This document shows positions 37,802 to 45,524 of a stretch of DNA of 64,000 nucleotides, one piece after another (position 1 is the first letter of the stretch; each line of letters opens with the position of its first letter). Made by a program: the position numbers and the translations under genes. The notes below the pieces were generated by a model. That model saw only the letters and a program-made list of their open reading frames with translations, searched no databases and had not been told where the DNA came from. Location of the stretch: positions 2,050,096 to 2,114,095 of the forward strand of contig NZ_LN913006.1 of NCBI RefSeq assembly GCF_001487165.1. Direction: 5' to 3'. The stretch is from Blautia massiliensis (ex Durand et al. 2017) (GTDB taxonomy: Bacteria > Bacillota > Clostridia > Lachnospirales > Lachnospiraceae).

Positions 37802-37824
37802 GTGAGGGAGATCAGGTCCCTCAC
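37802..37824 (-). promoter_or_regulatory. Hairpin in the leader of the fusion enzyme gene
   Basis: GTGAGGGA and TCCCTCAC form a perfect 8-bp stem with a 7-base loop, just downstream of the predicted start of transcription and about 30 bases before the ATG. It may be a leader structure or an operator; nothing decides between them. Confidence 0.5.
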
Positions 37825-37835
37825 AGGTCACGTTT

Positions 37836-37879
37836 AATGTACCAAATTGTCAGGGTATTAACAAGCCCCTGGGGGGGAT
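37836..37879 (-). promoter_or_regulatory. Promoter of the fusion enzyme / LysR unit with shared element (site 3)
   Basis: On the minus strand -35 TTGTTA (37859-37864) and -10 TACATT (37836-37841) are separated by 17 bases. The element ATCCCC-N4-GGGGC-TTGT (37861-37879) is the same 19-base length as sites 1 and 2 and likewise runs into the -35 box. TGGAAT occurs upstream at 37904-37909. Confidence 0.55.
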
Positions 37880-38028
37880 TCCCAAAATTGCTCTGCTGAT
37901 AAAATTCCAAATGCCACACACTGCTTCTGTACTCCTGTCCACCTTGTAATTCTCCGAATGCTGTGGTATCATCCTGGCTGTAGTAATTCAGTAATATAAC
38001 CGAAATTGAAAGGATGGTTCATATACAA

Positions 38029-38664
38029 ATGACAACACAGGAACTGGCCTATGAAGTTATCAGCCGTTTAAAAAAGGAATATCCGGATGCAGACTGTACA
38101 CTGGATTATGATGATGCCTGGAAGCTTCTTGTAAGTGTCCGTCTGGCAGCTCAGTGCACCGATGCCCGGGTCAATGTAGTTGTTCAGGATCTCTATGCAA
38201 AATACCCGGATGTGGCAGCCCTGGCAGCAGCAGAGCCGGAAGCAATCGAAGCCATTGTACGTCCCTGCGGCCTTGGAAAAAGCAAAGCCCGGGACATCAG
38301 CGCCTGTATGCGCATTCTCCACGAACAGTATCACGACAAGGTGCCGGAAGACTTTAACGCACTTCTGAAGCTTCCCGGTGTGGGCCGAAAAAGCGCAAAC
38401 CTGATCATGGGGGACGTATTCGGCAAGCCCGCCATTGTAACAGATACTCACTGTATCCGCCTTTCCAACCGCATCGGCCTTGTCCATGACATGAAGGATC
38501 CGAAAAAGGTGGAAATGGCTCTCTGGAAGATCATCCCTCCGGAAGAAGGCAATGATCTCTGCCACCGTCTTGTCAATCATGGAAGAGAAGTCTGTACAGC
38601 GCGGACAAAGCCTTACTGTGACCGCTGCTGTCTCAATGATATCTGCGAAAAAAATGGGATCTGA
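38029..38664 (+). CDS. nth: Endonuclease III
   Basis: This is a DNA glycosylase/AP lyase for oxidised pyrimidines. The helix-hairpin-helix is KLPGVGRKSANLIMG with the catalytic Lys, and the catalytic Asp is in VTDTHCIRLSNRIG. The C-terminal iron-sulfur loop is CTARTKPYC-DRC-CLNDIC, spaced C-x7-C-x2-C-x5-C; E. coli Nth has x6 in the first gap. I take the ATG at 38029; an in-frame ATG at 38014 touches the GAAAGG site. It is divergent from the fusion enzyme gene. Confidence 0.95.
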   Translation: MTTQELAYEVISRLKKEYPDADCTLDYDDAWKLLVSVRLAAQCTDARVNVVVQDLYAKYPDVAALAAAEPEAIEAIVRPCGLGKSKARDISACMRILHEQYHDKVPEDFNALLKLPGVGRKSANLIMGDVFGKPAIVTDTHCIRLSNRIGLVHDMKDPKKVEMALWKIIPPEEGNDLCHRLVNHGREVCTARTKPYCDRCCLNDICEKNGI

Positions 38665-38711
38665 ATGTATGCAGTTCAATAAACCTTCAGACCTCGGAAA
38701 GGAAAAACATA

Positions 38712-39245
38712 ATGAATTTCAAAAAACTGGAAAATAATCTCCTGGATATGATCCAGGAACAACAAGTAAAGATCGGATACATGAGCGGAGTTACCCGTTT
38801 TTATTATCCGCTGCAGTCTCTGAACCGCCTTCTTGGCACAGAGCTTACGGAAGAAGAAATGCAGCATGCAATGGAAAAATTCTCAGATCATGCCTGTGAC
38901 CGTCTTGGAAAAGTAACGGCTTCTTCCAAAAACGGGCGTTTCTGCATCACCCTGCCGCCTCAGGCCTCGGACTACGTTCACGAAAACCGGAAGCCGAGTG
39001 AATTTCTGGTACGCTTTATAGGCACGGTTGCCCGTCATGGCTGTACTCTGGATGAAGTGATGGACGTTTTTCATGCTTATTCCGACCATGTACACATGGA
39101 AAAAACAACCGGAACCGGATTTGATTATCTTGTATATTTCGAAGACGGGATTCCGGATGACTACCGGTATTGTCTGTCCCTGGAGGGTGAGCATATGATC
39201 TATCATAAGTTCACACCTGAGGACTATGAGGACTTCGGATTCTGA
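38712..39245 (+). CDS. Uncharacterised 177-residue protein downstream of nth
   Basis: A soluble, acidic, mixed alpha/beta protein without signal peptide or membrane segment. Recognisable stretches are RFYYPLQSLNRLLG, SSKNGRFCITLPPQASDYVHE and FHAYSDHVHMEKTTGTGFDY. It may belong to DUF3877, but I cannot confirm this from the sequence alone. It lies 47 bases after nth behind a GGAAAGGA-type site, so co-transcription is likely. A strong terminator follows. The function is unknown. Confidence 0.7.
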   Translation: MNFKKLENNLLDMIQEQQVKIGYMSGVTRFYYPLQSLNRLLGTELTEEEMQHAMEKFSDHACDRLGKVTASSKNGRFCITLPPQASDYVHENRKPSEFLVRFIGTVARHGCTLDEVMDVFHAYSDHVHMEKTTGTGFDYLVYFEDGIPDDYRYCLSLEGEHMIYHKFTPEDYEDFGF

Positions 39246-39323
39246 TCTCCGAACACCGGGCAAGTTTTCCCCTCTGCTTATTGCTTTTCGCAGCTCTGCA
39301 GGGAACTTCCTTTATTTGCTAAA

Positions 39324-39387
39324 CAACCGCCGGTCTGCAGACAGATCTTCAAAAAGTCCTCTGCAGATCGACGGTTGTTTTTATTTT
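39324..39387. terminator. Bidirectional terminator
   Basis: An 18-base inverted repeat with two mismatches (CAACCG...TCTGCAGA against its complement) encloses about 18 bases, with T-rich sequence following on the plus strand. It lies between the nth operon and the convergent acyltransferase gene. Confidence 0.75.
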
Positions 39388-41199
39388 CTATGCACGGAAT
39401 TTCTTCTGCATCTCCCGCACCATATCTTTCCTCTTAAACAGGAACAGCCATACCAGCATCAGAAAGCTGACGCATATACAGATCAGCGACGGATACAGCA
39501 CCGTTACCACACCGGCAGCCAGCAGGATCACAGGGATCACTCCTCCGAAAGCTCCTGCTTCCAGAAGATAGATCATATATTCCGCCACCTCCAGCTTCTG
39601 TACCGCAGTGATCACCCACATGGAGCAGATCACAGCAAGCGAAGCCAGAGGAAGCAGATAATCCACAGACCAGCCACGCCAACCGGTAAACACATCCCAA
39701 AGCACTCCTGCAACAGCTGCGATCACCAGCTGCCACATCTCATTCTTCAGAAGATTCCGCCGCTTCACATAAGCCACTGAAACCATCAGCCAGGTGCAGA
39801 ACGCCCCTGCAGTCACAAACCAGGCCCAGCCTATATGACTATCCAGCAGATAATCGATCAGATTACATACCACAGCCAGCACAATACACAGAAATGTAAA
39901 GCTCTCAAAAAGCTTCATCTGCTGTTTCTGCTCCTCTTTTTGTCCCGGAAGATCATTCTCCCGAATTTTACAGGATACCTGCTCATTTTTCAGTCTCTCC
40001 ACAAAATTCCGCTCAATATTTCCATTGGGGATCTTGGACGTAAAGCTTAAAACCATCTCATCTCCAAAAGAACAGGAACACAGCTGCAGACTGTCCGTGC
40101 TTGCAAAAAGTCCGAATCTCTGAATATATTTCCGATATTCCTCCGGCATCCGGATGATCCCCACATTGGAATAGATCGCCGTGATAGACCTCCCTCCGAG
40201 AGTTGTCCCGGCAAGAAGGAACGGGGTTTTGATCTCCAGTGGTACCAGACGCAGGATCGGATTTTTCTCCAGGCTTACCAAATCATTCAGCTTTGCTTCG
40301 ATCACGTCCTTACTCAGTTCCTTTGCAAACTGCTCCTTTACGGAGCTCAGAATATCCTCAAAGGCTGTATCAGGCTGAAAATAACAGCTGATCTCGATCC
40401 ATCCGAAAAAATTTGCCATAGACCGGGACGGAAAATAATTTCTCAAATTTACCGGGATCATCAGACCAATGGGCTTTTTCGCCTGATTCTGAGGTACTTC
40501 TTCATGGATCGCCCAGATAAGTGCTGCCGTAAGGAAAACCGTGATCGATACACCGGCCGCTTTTGCACGGGCGTGGATCTCTTTTACCGGAACACAGACT
40601 TCCGTGATATTCATATCCTCCTGCCTGAGCTTCTCGCCTTTTAACTGGAAAGCAGGCTTCTTGGACTCTCTCTTTCTTGGCGCATCGGAGGAATAATACT
40701 GGGAAAAGCTGTCCTCCTCCATATCCCTGCCCGTAATGTTTTCATCCGAAAAAAGCTCCGGAAGCTCTGCGGATGGGTGCGTCTCCTGAAGATAATTTTT
40801 CACCAGCTCCATCAGAAAATGCATGGCTCCCGTTCCATCCGTCAGCGCATGAAATACCTCGAAATTAATCCTGTTCTTATAATAGCTCACCCGAAAAAGA
40901 AGCGTTTTTTTGTCCGGAATATAAAGTCCGCTGCAGGGTGCACCTGCTTCTTTCTTTACCACTGCCGGAATATCACGTCTCTCCAGATAAAACCAGAACA
41001 GTCCCTTTCTTAAAACTGCACGGAAAAGAGGATATTTTTCCAGTGTCCTCTCCAGGGCTTCCTGCAGGTTTTCTTCTTTTATCTCTTCTTTAAGTTCACA
41101 GTAAAAACGAAATACCCTGGTGTCATTCTTTCCTGTCACCGCCGGGAACGCCAGCGCCGCATTGTCAAGTTTTCTCCACTGTGCATATTCGTTCTTCAT
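39388..41199 (-). CDS. Condensation-fold acyltransferase fused to a membrane domain
   Basis: Residues 1-420 have the fold and motif of the BAHD/condensation/alcohol-acetyltransferase superfamily: NFEVFHALTDGTGAMHF contains HxxxD, and FFGWIEISCYFQPD lies later. Residues about 435-603 form a hydrophobic domain with five or six helices and no catalytic motif that I recognise, possibly DUF6320. Such a protein may transfer an acyl group at the membrane. Its start lies 35 bases inside the upstream hydrolase gene (AAGGAAAG before the ATG), so the two are coupled. Product and substrates are unknown. Confidence 0.75.
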   Translation of the reverse strand: MKNEYAQWRKLDNAALAFPAVTGKNDTRVFRFYCELKEEIKEENLQEALERTLEKYPLFRAVLRKGLFWFYLERRDIPAVVKKEAGAPCSGLYIPDKKTLLFRVSYYKNRINFEVFHALTDGTGAMHFLMELVKNYLQETHPSAELPELFSDENITGRDMEEDSFSQYYSSDAPRKRESKKPAFQLKGEKLRQEDMNITEVCVPVKEIHARAKAAGVSITVFLTAALIWAIHEEVPQNQAKKPIGLMIPVNLRNYFPSRSMANFFGWIEISCYFQPDTAFEDILSSVKEQFAKELSKDVIEAKLNDLVSLEKNPILRLVPLEIKTPFLLAGTTLGGRSITAIYSNVGIIRMPEEYRKYIQRFGLFASTDSLQLCSCSFGDEMVLSFTSKIPNGNIERNFVERLKNEQVSCKIRENDLPGQKEEQKQQMKLFESFTFLCIVLAVVCNLIDYLLDSHIGWAWFVTAGAFCTWLMVSVAYVKRRNLLKNEMWQLVIAAVAGVLWDVFTGWRGWSVDYLLPLASLAVICSMWVITAVQKLEVAEYMIYLLEAGAFGGVIPVILLAAGVVTVLYPSLICICVSFLMLVWLFLFKRKDMVREMQKKFRA

Positions 41200-42454
41200 G
41201 ATGCTTTCCTTCTTCCTGTTCCTCTGTTTCCAGAAAACGATTTACATATGCAAAGCTCTCCTGCACATGCAGAAATTTGATCCCCAGTGCAAAATACCCG
41301 TGAAACGCACCTGCGATCCTGTGCACTTCCACACGATTTCCCGCTTCCTTCAGTTTTTCACCAAATGCCTCACCTTCATCCCGAAGAGGATCGAACTCAG
41401 CGGTAAGTATCAGTGTATCCGGCATATTTCGAAAATTCTTCTCCAGGATCGGCGCAAAATAGGGATTCCTCCTGTCTTCCGGACAACTCTCATAGAATTT
41501 CAGATAATCTTCCATCTTCTCCGCTGTGAGAAGATAACCGGTTCCATTTGTTTTTACGGATTCAAAAGGAGAGTCTTCCGTATAACAGTTGTTCAGTGCC
41601 GGATAAATAAGGATCTGTTTTTTGGGAAAAAAATCTCCGCGGTCTCTGGCCATCATACATACAGCCGCTGCCAGATTTCCGCCTGCACTATCTCCCATAA
41701 TGGTGATACGATCCGGATCCGTATTCAGAAGAAAACGATTGGTGTAAAAAGTCTTCGCAGCTGCATAACAATCCATCAGTCCCACCGGGAAACGGTATTC
41801 CGGTGCCAGCCTGTATTCAACAGACGCCACGATCTGACCGGTAGACTGTGCCATTCTGGCACAAACCCGCTGATAATTCTCTACACTTTCCGTAACCCAG
41901 CCACCGCCATGGAAAAACAGGATCACCGGTGGTTTTTTTCCGGAGGCGGCACCGTTTTCCATGTCCTCTTCTGTTGGAAAAAACAGACGGATCGGCACTT
42001 TATAGTCTCCGTTATAAACTTCCGCATCCAGTGTCCTGTAAAAGATCCTCATAGGATCCATCTTCTTAAGATCTGCCAGCTTTCTGGAAGCCTCCACTTC
42101 GATCCCGCCATAGGAAAGAGCATGGAGCACTGTCCGCACGGCACGTGGCATAGCCGCTTCTCTCCCGGTCGGAATGCCCGGAACTATGACTGGGCGGCTT
42201 CTTCTGTTTTCTTTTCTTGTATAGATATATTTTGTTTCTGTTTCGTATCTTCCAGGAATGCAGACTTGTTTCACGCAGGTACGCCTGTAGGCAATCCTCT
42301 TCAGGATCTCATGATCTGTACGGATGATCACTTCCGTTCCCTTATAGCCCCGGATATAATATCTGTTTTCTTTCTTTTTTATACGTGGTTGTCTCAATCG
42401 CAGTAAATATTTTTTGATTACTTTTTCCTCCGTGGATTTTTCCTTTATTTTCAC
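41165..42454 (-). CDS. Alpha/beta hydrolase, hormone-sensitive-lipase type
   Basis: The HSL oxyanion motif is FFHGGGWVTES, the nucleophile elbow MGDSAGGNLAAAV, the acid TAEFDPLRDEG and the His GAFHGYFALG. An N-terminal extension of about 130 basic residues precedes the catalytic domain and has no signal peptide. At 429 residues it is longer than a simple esterase (about 310). It is co-translated with the acyltransferase downstream, so one enzyme may make and the other hydrolyse the same kind of ester. Confidence 0.87.
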   Translation of the reverse strand: MKIKEKSTEEKVIKKYLLRLRQPRIKKKENRYYIRGYKGTEVIIRTDHEILKRIAYRRTCVKQVCIPGRYETETKYIYTRKENRRSRPVIVPGIPTGREAAMPRAVRTVLHALSYGGIEVEASRKLADLKKMDPMRIFYRTLDAEVYNGDYKVPIRLFFPTEEDMENGAASGKKPPVILFFHGGGWVTESVENYQRVCARMAQSTGQIVASVEYRLAPEYRFPVGLMDCYAAAKTFYTNRFLLNTDPDRITIMGDSAGGNLAAAVCMMARDRGDFFPKKQILIYPALNNCYTEDSPFESVKTNGTGYLLTAEKMEDYLKFYESCPEDRRNPYFAPILEKNFRNMPDTLILTAEFDPLRDEGEAFGEKLKEAGNRVEVHRIAGAFHGYFALGIKFLHVQESFAYVNRFLETEEQEEGKHHEERICTVEKT

Positions 42455-42473
42455 CTATGATAGCATCCGCAGT

Positions 42474-43280
42474 CTATGAGTACAAGTCATAGTAAAAAAT
42501 ATACTGCTGCATGATCCCACGCATTCCTCTGTATCTGCGGTTGGGAAATCCTCTTTTGTAATGCACGTCCATGACCTGACGGATGTGGGTATCTATGGGA
42601 AAAGCATCCATATGATGCAGTGCAAACAGGCAGATACACTCAGCTACCTTTTCTCCCACACCACAAAGCTTCATCAGCTCCTTCTTTGCCTGATGGTAAC
42701 GCATATCATAGATTTTTTCCAGAGAGATCTGGCCGGATGCAATGGTCCTGGCCGTTACTGCGATATATTTTGCCCGGTATCCCAGGCCGCATCCTCTTAA
42801 CTCCTCTTCCGTTGCCTGACTCAGCGCCTCTACAGTCGGAAAAGCGTAGTATTCCACACCTGCAGATGAATTTTTTCGCTCTCCGTACTTCCGGCAGATG
42901 GTTTCGATACATTTGCGGATACGCTTGATATTGTTCTGCTGAGATATCAGAAACGTAACGATCATTTCCCAGAGATCCTGTCTTAATATCCGTATCCCGT
43001 CTCCTGCCTTTATTGCGGCACCCAGATATTTATCCCGTGGATTAGCCGCATTCATGTAAGCTTCATAATCCGTATCCAGATCAAAATAAAGCACCCAGTA
43101 ACAGATAAACTCCTCCTGAGAGCAGCAAAAATCCACCACTCCGTCTTTCTGATGCATTTCCAGATACTGGTCTCCCGCCACCATGGAAAAATGTCCGTCT
43201 CCAAGCTTTTTCATCCGGAAACACTGTCCGGAATCGCATATTTTATCAAGGCTGAAATGTTCCAGTTCTACTGTGATCAT
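42474..43280 (-). CDS. 8-oxoguanine DNA glycosylase, OGG family
   Basis: The OGG N-domain (FSLDKICDSGQCFRMKKL) is followed by the HhH-GPD domain with QQNNIKRIRK, KLCGVGEKVAECICLF (catalytic Lys) and FPIDTHIRQVMDVHY (catalytic Asp). It excises oxidised guanine opposite C. The length is 268 residues. The ATG overlaps the stop of the AraC fragment by 4 bases, with GAGGA just before it. Confidence 0.92.
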   Translation of the reverse strand: MITVELEHFSLDKICDSGQCFRMKKLGDGHFSMVAGDQYLEMHQKDGVVDFCCSQEEFICYWVLYFDLDTDYEAYMNAANPRDKYLGAAIKAGDGIRILRQDLWEMIVTFLISQQNNIKRIRKCIETICRKYGERKNSSAGVEYYAFPTVEALSQATEEELRGCGLGYRAKYIAVTARTIASGQISLEKIYDMRYHQAKKELMKLCGVGEKVAECICLFALHHMDAFPIDTHIRQVMDVHYKRGFPNRRYRGMRGIMQQYIFYYDLYS

Positions 43281-43504
43281 GTCTGTTCCTCTCGTAAATA
43301 TTTTTCCTTATATAATATTCTGTATTCTCTTGGTGTCATCCGGTACCGTTCCCGGAATACCCGGTTAAAAGTCCTCTGACTTTCAAATCCCGCATTCATA
43401 CAGATATCCGTAATACTTTCATCACTACATTCCAGATGAATCGTTACATAATTCAGTCGCTGCTCATTGAGAAACTGATTGAACATGGATTTTTCTCTCC
43501 ACAA
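43277..43504 (-). pseudogene. C-terminal fragment of an AraC-family regulator
   Basis: The 70-odd residues match the second half of an AraC DNA-binding domain: FNQFLNEQRLNYV, then SITDICMNAGFESQRTFNRVF and RMTPREYRILYK. The first helix-turn-helix and any sensing domain are missing, and the frame upstream runs into a stop without AraC-like sequence. It is either a remnant kept because its end supplies the ribosome site and coupling for the OGG gene, or a functional half-domain protein. The start could be TTG at 43504 or ATG at 43486. Confidence 0.65.
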
Positions 43505-43556
43505 TATTTGACTACTTTTTCTGTGTTTTTGGCACGTAATATTTCCGAGAGTTTAT

Positions 43557-43562
43557 TATAAT
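43557..43562 (+). promoter_or_regulatory. TATAAT before the microprotein gene
   Basis: A consensus -10 hexamer about 37 bases before the microprotein ATG. TTGGCA lies too far upstream for a normal spacer, so the -35 is unclear. Confidence 0.4.
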
Positions 43563-43598
43563 GCATTTGTAAGTTAAAGAAAAGAGGAGGAAAATAAA

Positions 43599-43679
43599 AT
43601 GAAAAAAATCATAGAATTTATCAAATATGCGATCAAATGCTACATAGAGATCAATGCAAGAAATCCATACTTCCACTAA
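43599..43679 (+). CDS. 26-residue microprotein
   Basis: A very short gene with an unusually good ribosome site (AGAGGAGG, 8 bases before ATG), a TATAAT upstream and a long hairpin downstream. The peptide starts MKKIIEFIKYAIKCYIEI and ends ARNPYFH. It would form an amphipathic helix with basic, aromatic and aliphatic sides and has one Cys. This could be a membrane-surface peptide, signal or regulator; I recognise no family. It is divergent from the AraC fragment/OGG pair. Confidence 0.55.
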   Translation: MKKIIEFIKYAIKCYIEINARNPYFH

Positions 43680-43682
43680 GAA

Positions 43683-43725
43683 GATCCACAATAATATCTG
43701 AGGTCACGGATATTTTGTGTGGATC
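43683..43725 (+). terminator. Hairpin behind the microprotein gene
   Basis: GATCCACA pairs with TGTGTGGATC and an inner ATATC/GATAT extends the stem. It has no good T-run on the plus strand, so termination efficiency is uncertain. Confidence 0.5.
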
Positions 43726-43779
43726 ATGCGCATGAAAAAACTGAATAAAAGTCAATAAATGACTTGTGCGAAAATAATA

Positions 43780-44223
43780 TCACCTGGCATCATGAAGTAT
43801 CTCCAAAGCCCGTTTATATCTTCCATGCAGCCGTGATATCTGTTCAGCAGACATATTTTCGCAGTCAGAAAGACGTGTTACATCAGAATTGTGGAGCAGA
43901 TCAGCCTGCTTCACTTTTTTTGCGATTGCATTCTTCCGGAGCTTCCGGATATAATCGAAATAATTCATATTCTTATCTCTTGTAAGACAACGTAAGGCCT
44001 CCACAACCTCTTCCGGAAATTCTCCGGTAAGATCCTCAAATGTGATCTCTGTATCTTCTATCACATCGTGCAGAAGTGCCGTACATACACTGAGTTCATC
44101 ATCCATCTGCTCCGCTACGTGAAATGGATGAAAGATATAAGGTGTCCCGCTTCGATCTGTCTGTCCATGATGTGCCTCGTACGCCACCTTCATAGCTTTT
44201 TTCGTCAAAGCTGTATAAATCAT
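43780..44223 (-). CDS. Small HD-domain protein, (p)ppGpp hydrolase-like
   Basis: This is the size of a small alarmone hydrolase. Motifs are AYEAHHGQTDRSGTPYIFHP, the HD motif LLHDVIEDTEITFEDL, and KQADLLHNSD near the end. The synthetase domain of full RelA/SpoT proteins is absent. It would hydrolyse (p)ppGpp or a related nucleotide. I start at 44223 because GGGAGG lies 7 bases upstream; the upstream frame has no such site. A substrate other than ppGpp cannot be excluded. Confidence 0.8.
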   Translation of the reverse strand: MIYTALTKKAMKVAYEAHHGQTDRSGTPYIFHPFHVAEQMDDELSVCTALLHDVIEDTEITFEDLTGEFPEEVVEALRCLTRDKNMNYFDYIRKLRKNAIAKKVKQADLLHNSDVTRLSDCENMSAEQISRLHGRYKRALEILHDAR

Positions 44224-44420
44224 AGCTGTGCCTCCCGTCAGGTCTTTCGAACCCCCGTTCATACTCTGTATTACACAGTATAGCATCTATATTTCCTACA
44301 TACAAGGATAAAAAGTTTTATATATCTATCATTTTTACTTATATACGACAATTTTCTGATTATAGCATCCCAAAAACTCTGCTGTTCTTATTTAGATCTT
44401 TCATTGGATCATGAACTCGC

Positions 44421-44465
44421 TTGCCCTCATTCTGAAATTGGTATATACTTACCTTGGTCAGGTAA
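44421..44465 (+). promoter_or_regulatory. Promoter of the HicB-like gene with overlapping operator dyad
   Basis: -35 TTGCCC (44421-44426) and -10 TATACT (44444-44449) are separated by 17 bases. The perfect dyad TTACCT-TGGTC-AGGTAA (44449-44465) begins at the end of the -10 and covers the start of transcription, as expected for a repressor site. Confidence 0.55.
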
Positions 44466-44528
44466 AACTATCCATATTCGTAGTATTACACGGATCACTT
44501 CATTTTAAAAAAGAAAGGAATCTTACCT

Positions 44529-44807
44529 ATGAAATTTATATATCCCGCAGTTTTCCGTCCCACAGAGGACAAAAAATACAATGCTTTTTTTCCGGATCTT
44601 GCCTGCTGTGAAGCCAACGGTGACACGCTGGATGATGCCATCGAAAATGCCAATGCAGCTGCATACGACTGGATCTACACAGAGCTTATGGAATTTGAGG
44701 GAAAGCTTCCTCCGGTTTCCGATGAGAGCGATCTGGAGCTTCAGGAGGGAGACGTTGTCCGCAATATCTCTGTAAATATCCGCTTCCAGGATGGCTGGGA
44801 CGAATAA
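44529..44807 (+). CDS. Orphan HicB-like protein
   Basis: A 92-residue protein with the HicB partial RNase-H-like fold: YPAVFRPTEDKKYNAFFPDL, CCEANGDTLDDAIENANAAA and EFEGKLPPVSDE. Normal HicB antitoxins add a C-terminal DNA-binding domain; here the chain ends after the fold. No HicA toxin gene (about 60 codons) is present on either side. It may be a solitary HicB regulator. AAAGGAA lies before the ATG and a strong terminator follows. Confidence 0.78.
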   Translation: MKFIYPAVFRPTEDKKYNAFFPDLACCEANGDTLDDAIENANAAAYDWIYTELMEFEGKLPPVSDESDLELQEGDVVRNISVNIRFQDGWDE

Positions 44808-44885
44808 ACTCTCGTACCACAAAAACAAAGGCGACATTTAATATCATTTTCAATAAATGTCCGTGTCGAAAATACCTGTTATGCA

Positions 44886-44936
44886 AAAAGCATCCGGATC
44901 GGTAATTGTCCTTTATTACCGATCCGGATGCTTTTA
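44886..44936. terminator. Bidirectional terminator between hicB-like gene and fabT
   Basis: A perfect 21-bp stem (AAAAGCATCCGG...CCGGATGCTTTT) with an 8-base loop and A/T-rich ends on both sides. It serves both the hicB-like message and the end of the fatty-acid operon. Confidence 0.93.
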
Positions 44937-44948
44937 TTATACGTTTCT

Positions 44949-45389
44949 TTATTGTTCATGATACTGTCTGAAAAATTTACGCAGTCCGTCCAGTGCTTTT
45001 ACCAGCACTTCTGTCTCATTCTCATTCAGCTCTGCGATCACCGCTTCTGTCATCTGCCTGTGAAACTCCGCATGATGATGATATGCCATACGTCCCTTAT
45101 TTGTAAGCTGAATAAATACCACACGCCGGTCCTTCTCACTTCGTTCTCTCTTCACATAGCCTTTTTTTACAAGACTGTTCATAGATGTTGTGAGGGAGCC
45201 TACGGTGATCTTAAGCTTGGCTGCAATGGAGGACATGTTCCCCCCTCCAAGACCTACAGCCTCGATAATGTGCATATCATTGTTGGAAATATCTTTATAT
45301 TTATCTGTGATGATGGCTTCCTCCTCCAGTCGGAGGATCTCATTGAACAGATTCACCAGCACGTCATTTATAACTTCCCGATTGTCCAC
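44949..45389 (-). CDS. fabT: MarR-family repressor of fatty-acid synthesis
   Basis: This is a winged-helix MarR protein: NNDMHIIEAVGLGGGNMSSIA, then LKITVGSLTTSMNSLVKKGY and RSEKDRRVVFIQLT. In streptococci FabT represses the fab operon, with long-chain acyl-ACP as corepressor. The start is GTG at 45389, 8 bases after AGGAG; a longer frame has no site. The gene is last in the operon rather than first as in streptococci, 135 bases after accDA. A FabT operator is present at the fabH promoter, which supports the assignment. Confidence 0.88.
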   Translation of the reverse strand: MDNREVINDVLVNLFNEILRLEEEAIITDKYKDISNNDMHIIEAVGLGGGNMSSIAAKLKITVGSLTTSMNSLVKKGYVKRERSEKDRRVVFIQLTNKGRMAYHHHAEFHRQMTEAVIAELNENETEVLVKALDGLRKFFRQYHEQ

Positions 45390-45524
45390 TCTACCCGCTC
45401 CTGTTTCTCCGGAGCAAAAAGGCTTCTCCGGTTCTCTGTTTATGAAGCCATCGTAACATAAATATGGCATTTTTTCCACTGGATTTTTACTTTGCGGGCT
45501 ACAAAATCACTGCACTTATTGCTT

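Noticed and set aside
41120-42406. A 428-codon plus-strand open frame opposite the lipase-like hydrolase
   Set aside because: The minus-strand gene has all catalytic motifs; this frame has none.
44290-44528. hicA toxin gene next to the HicB-like gene
   Set aside because: No frame of about 60 codons with HicA features is present on either strand in the flanks.
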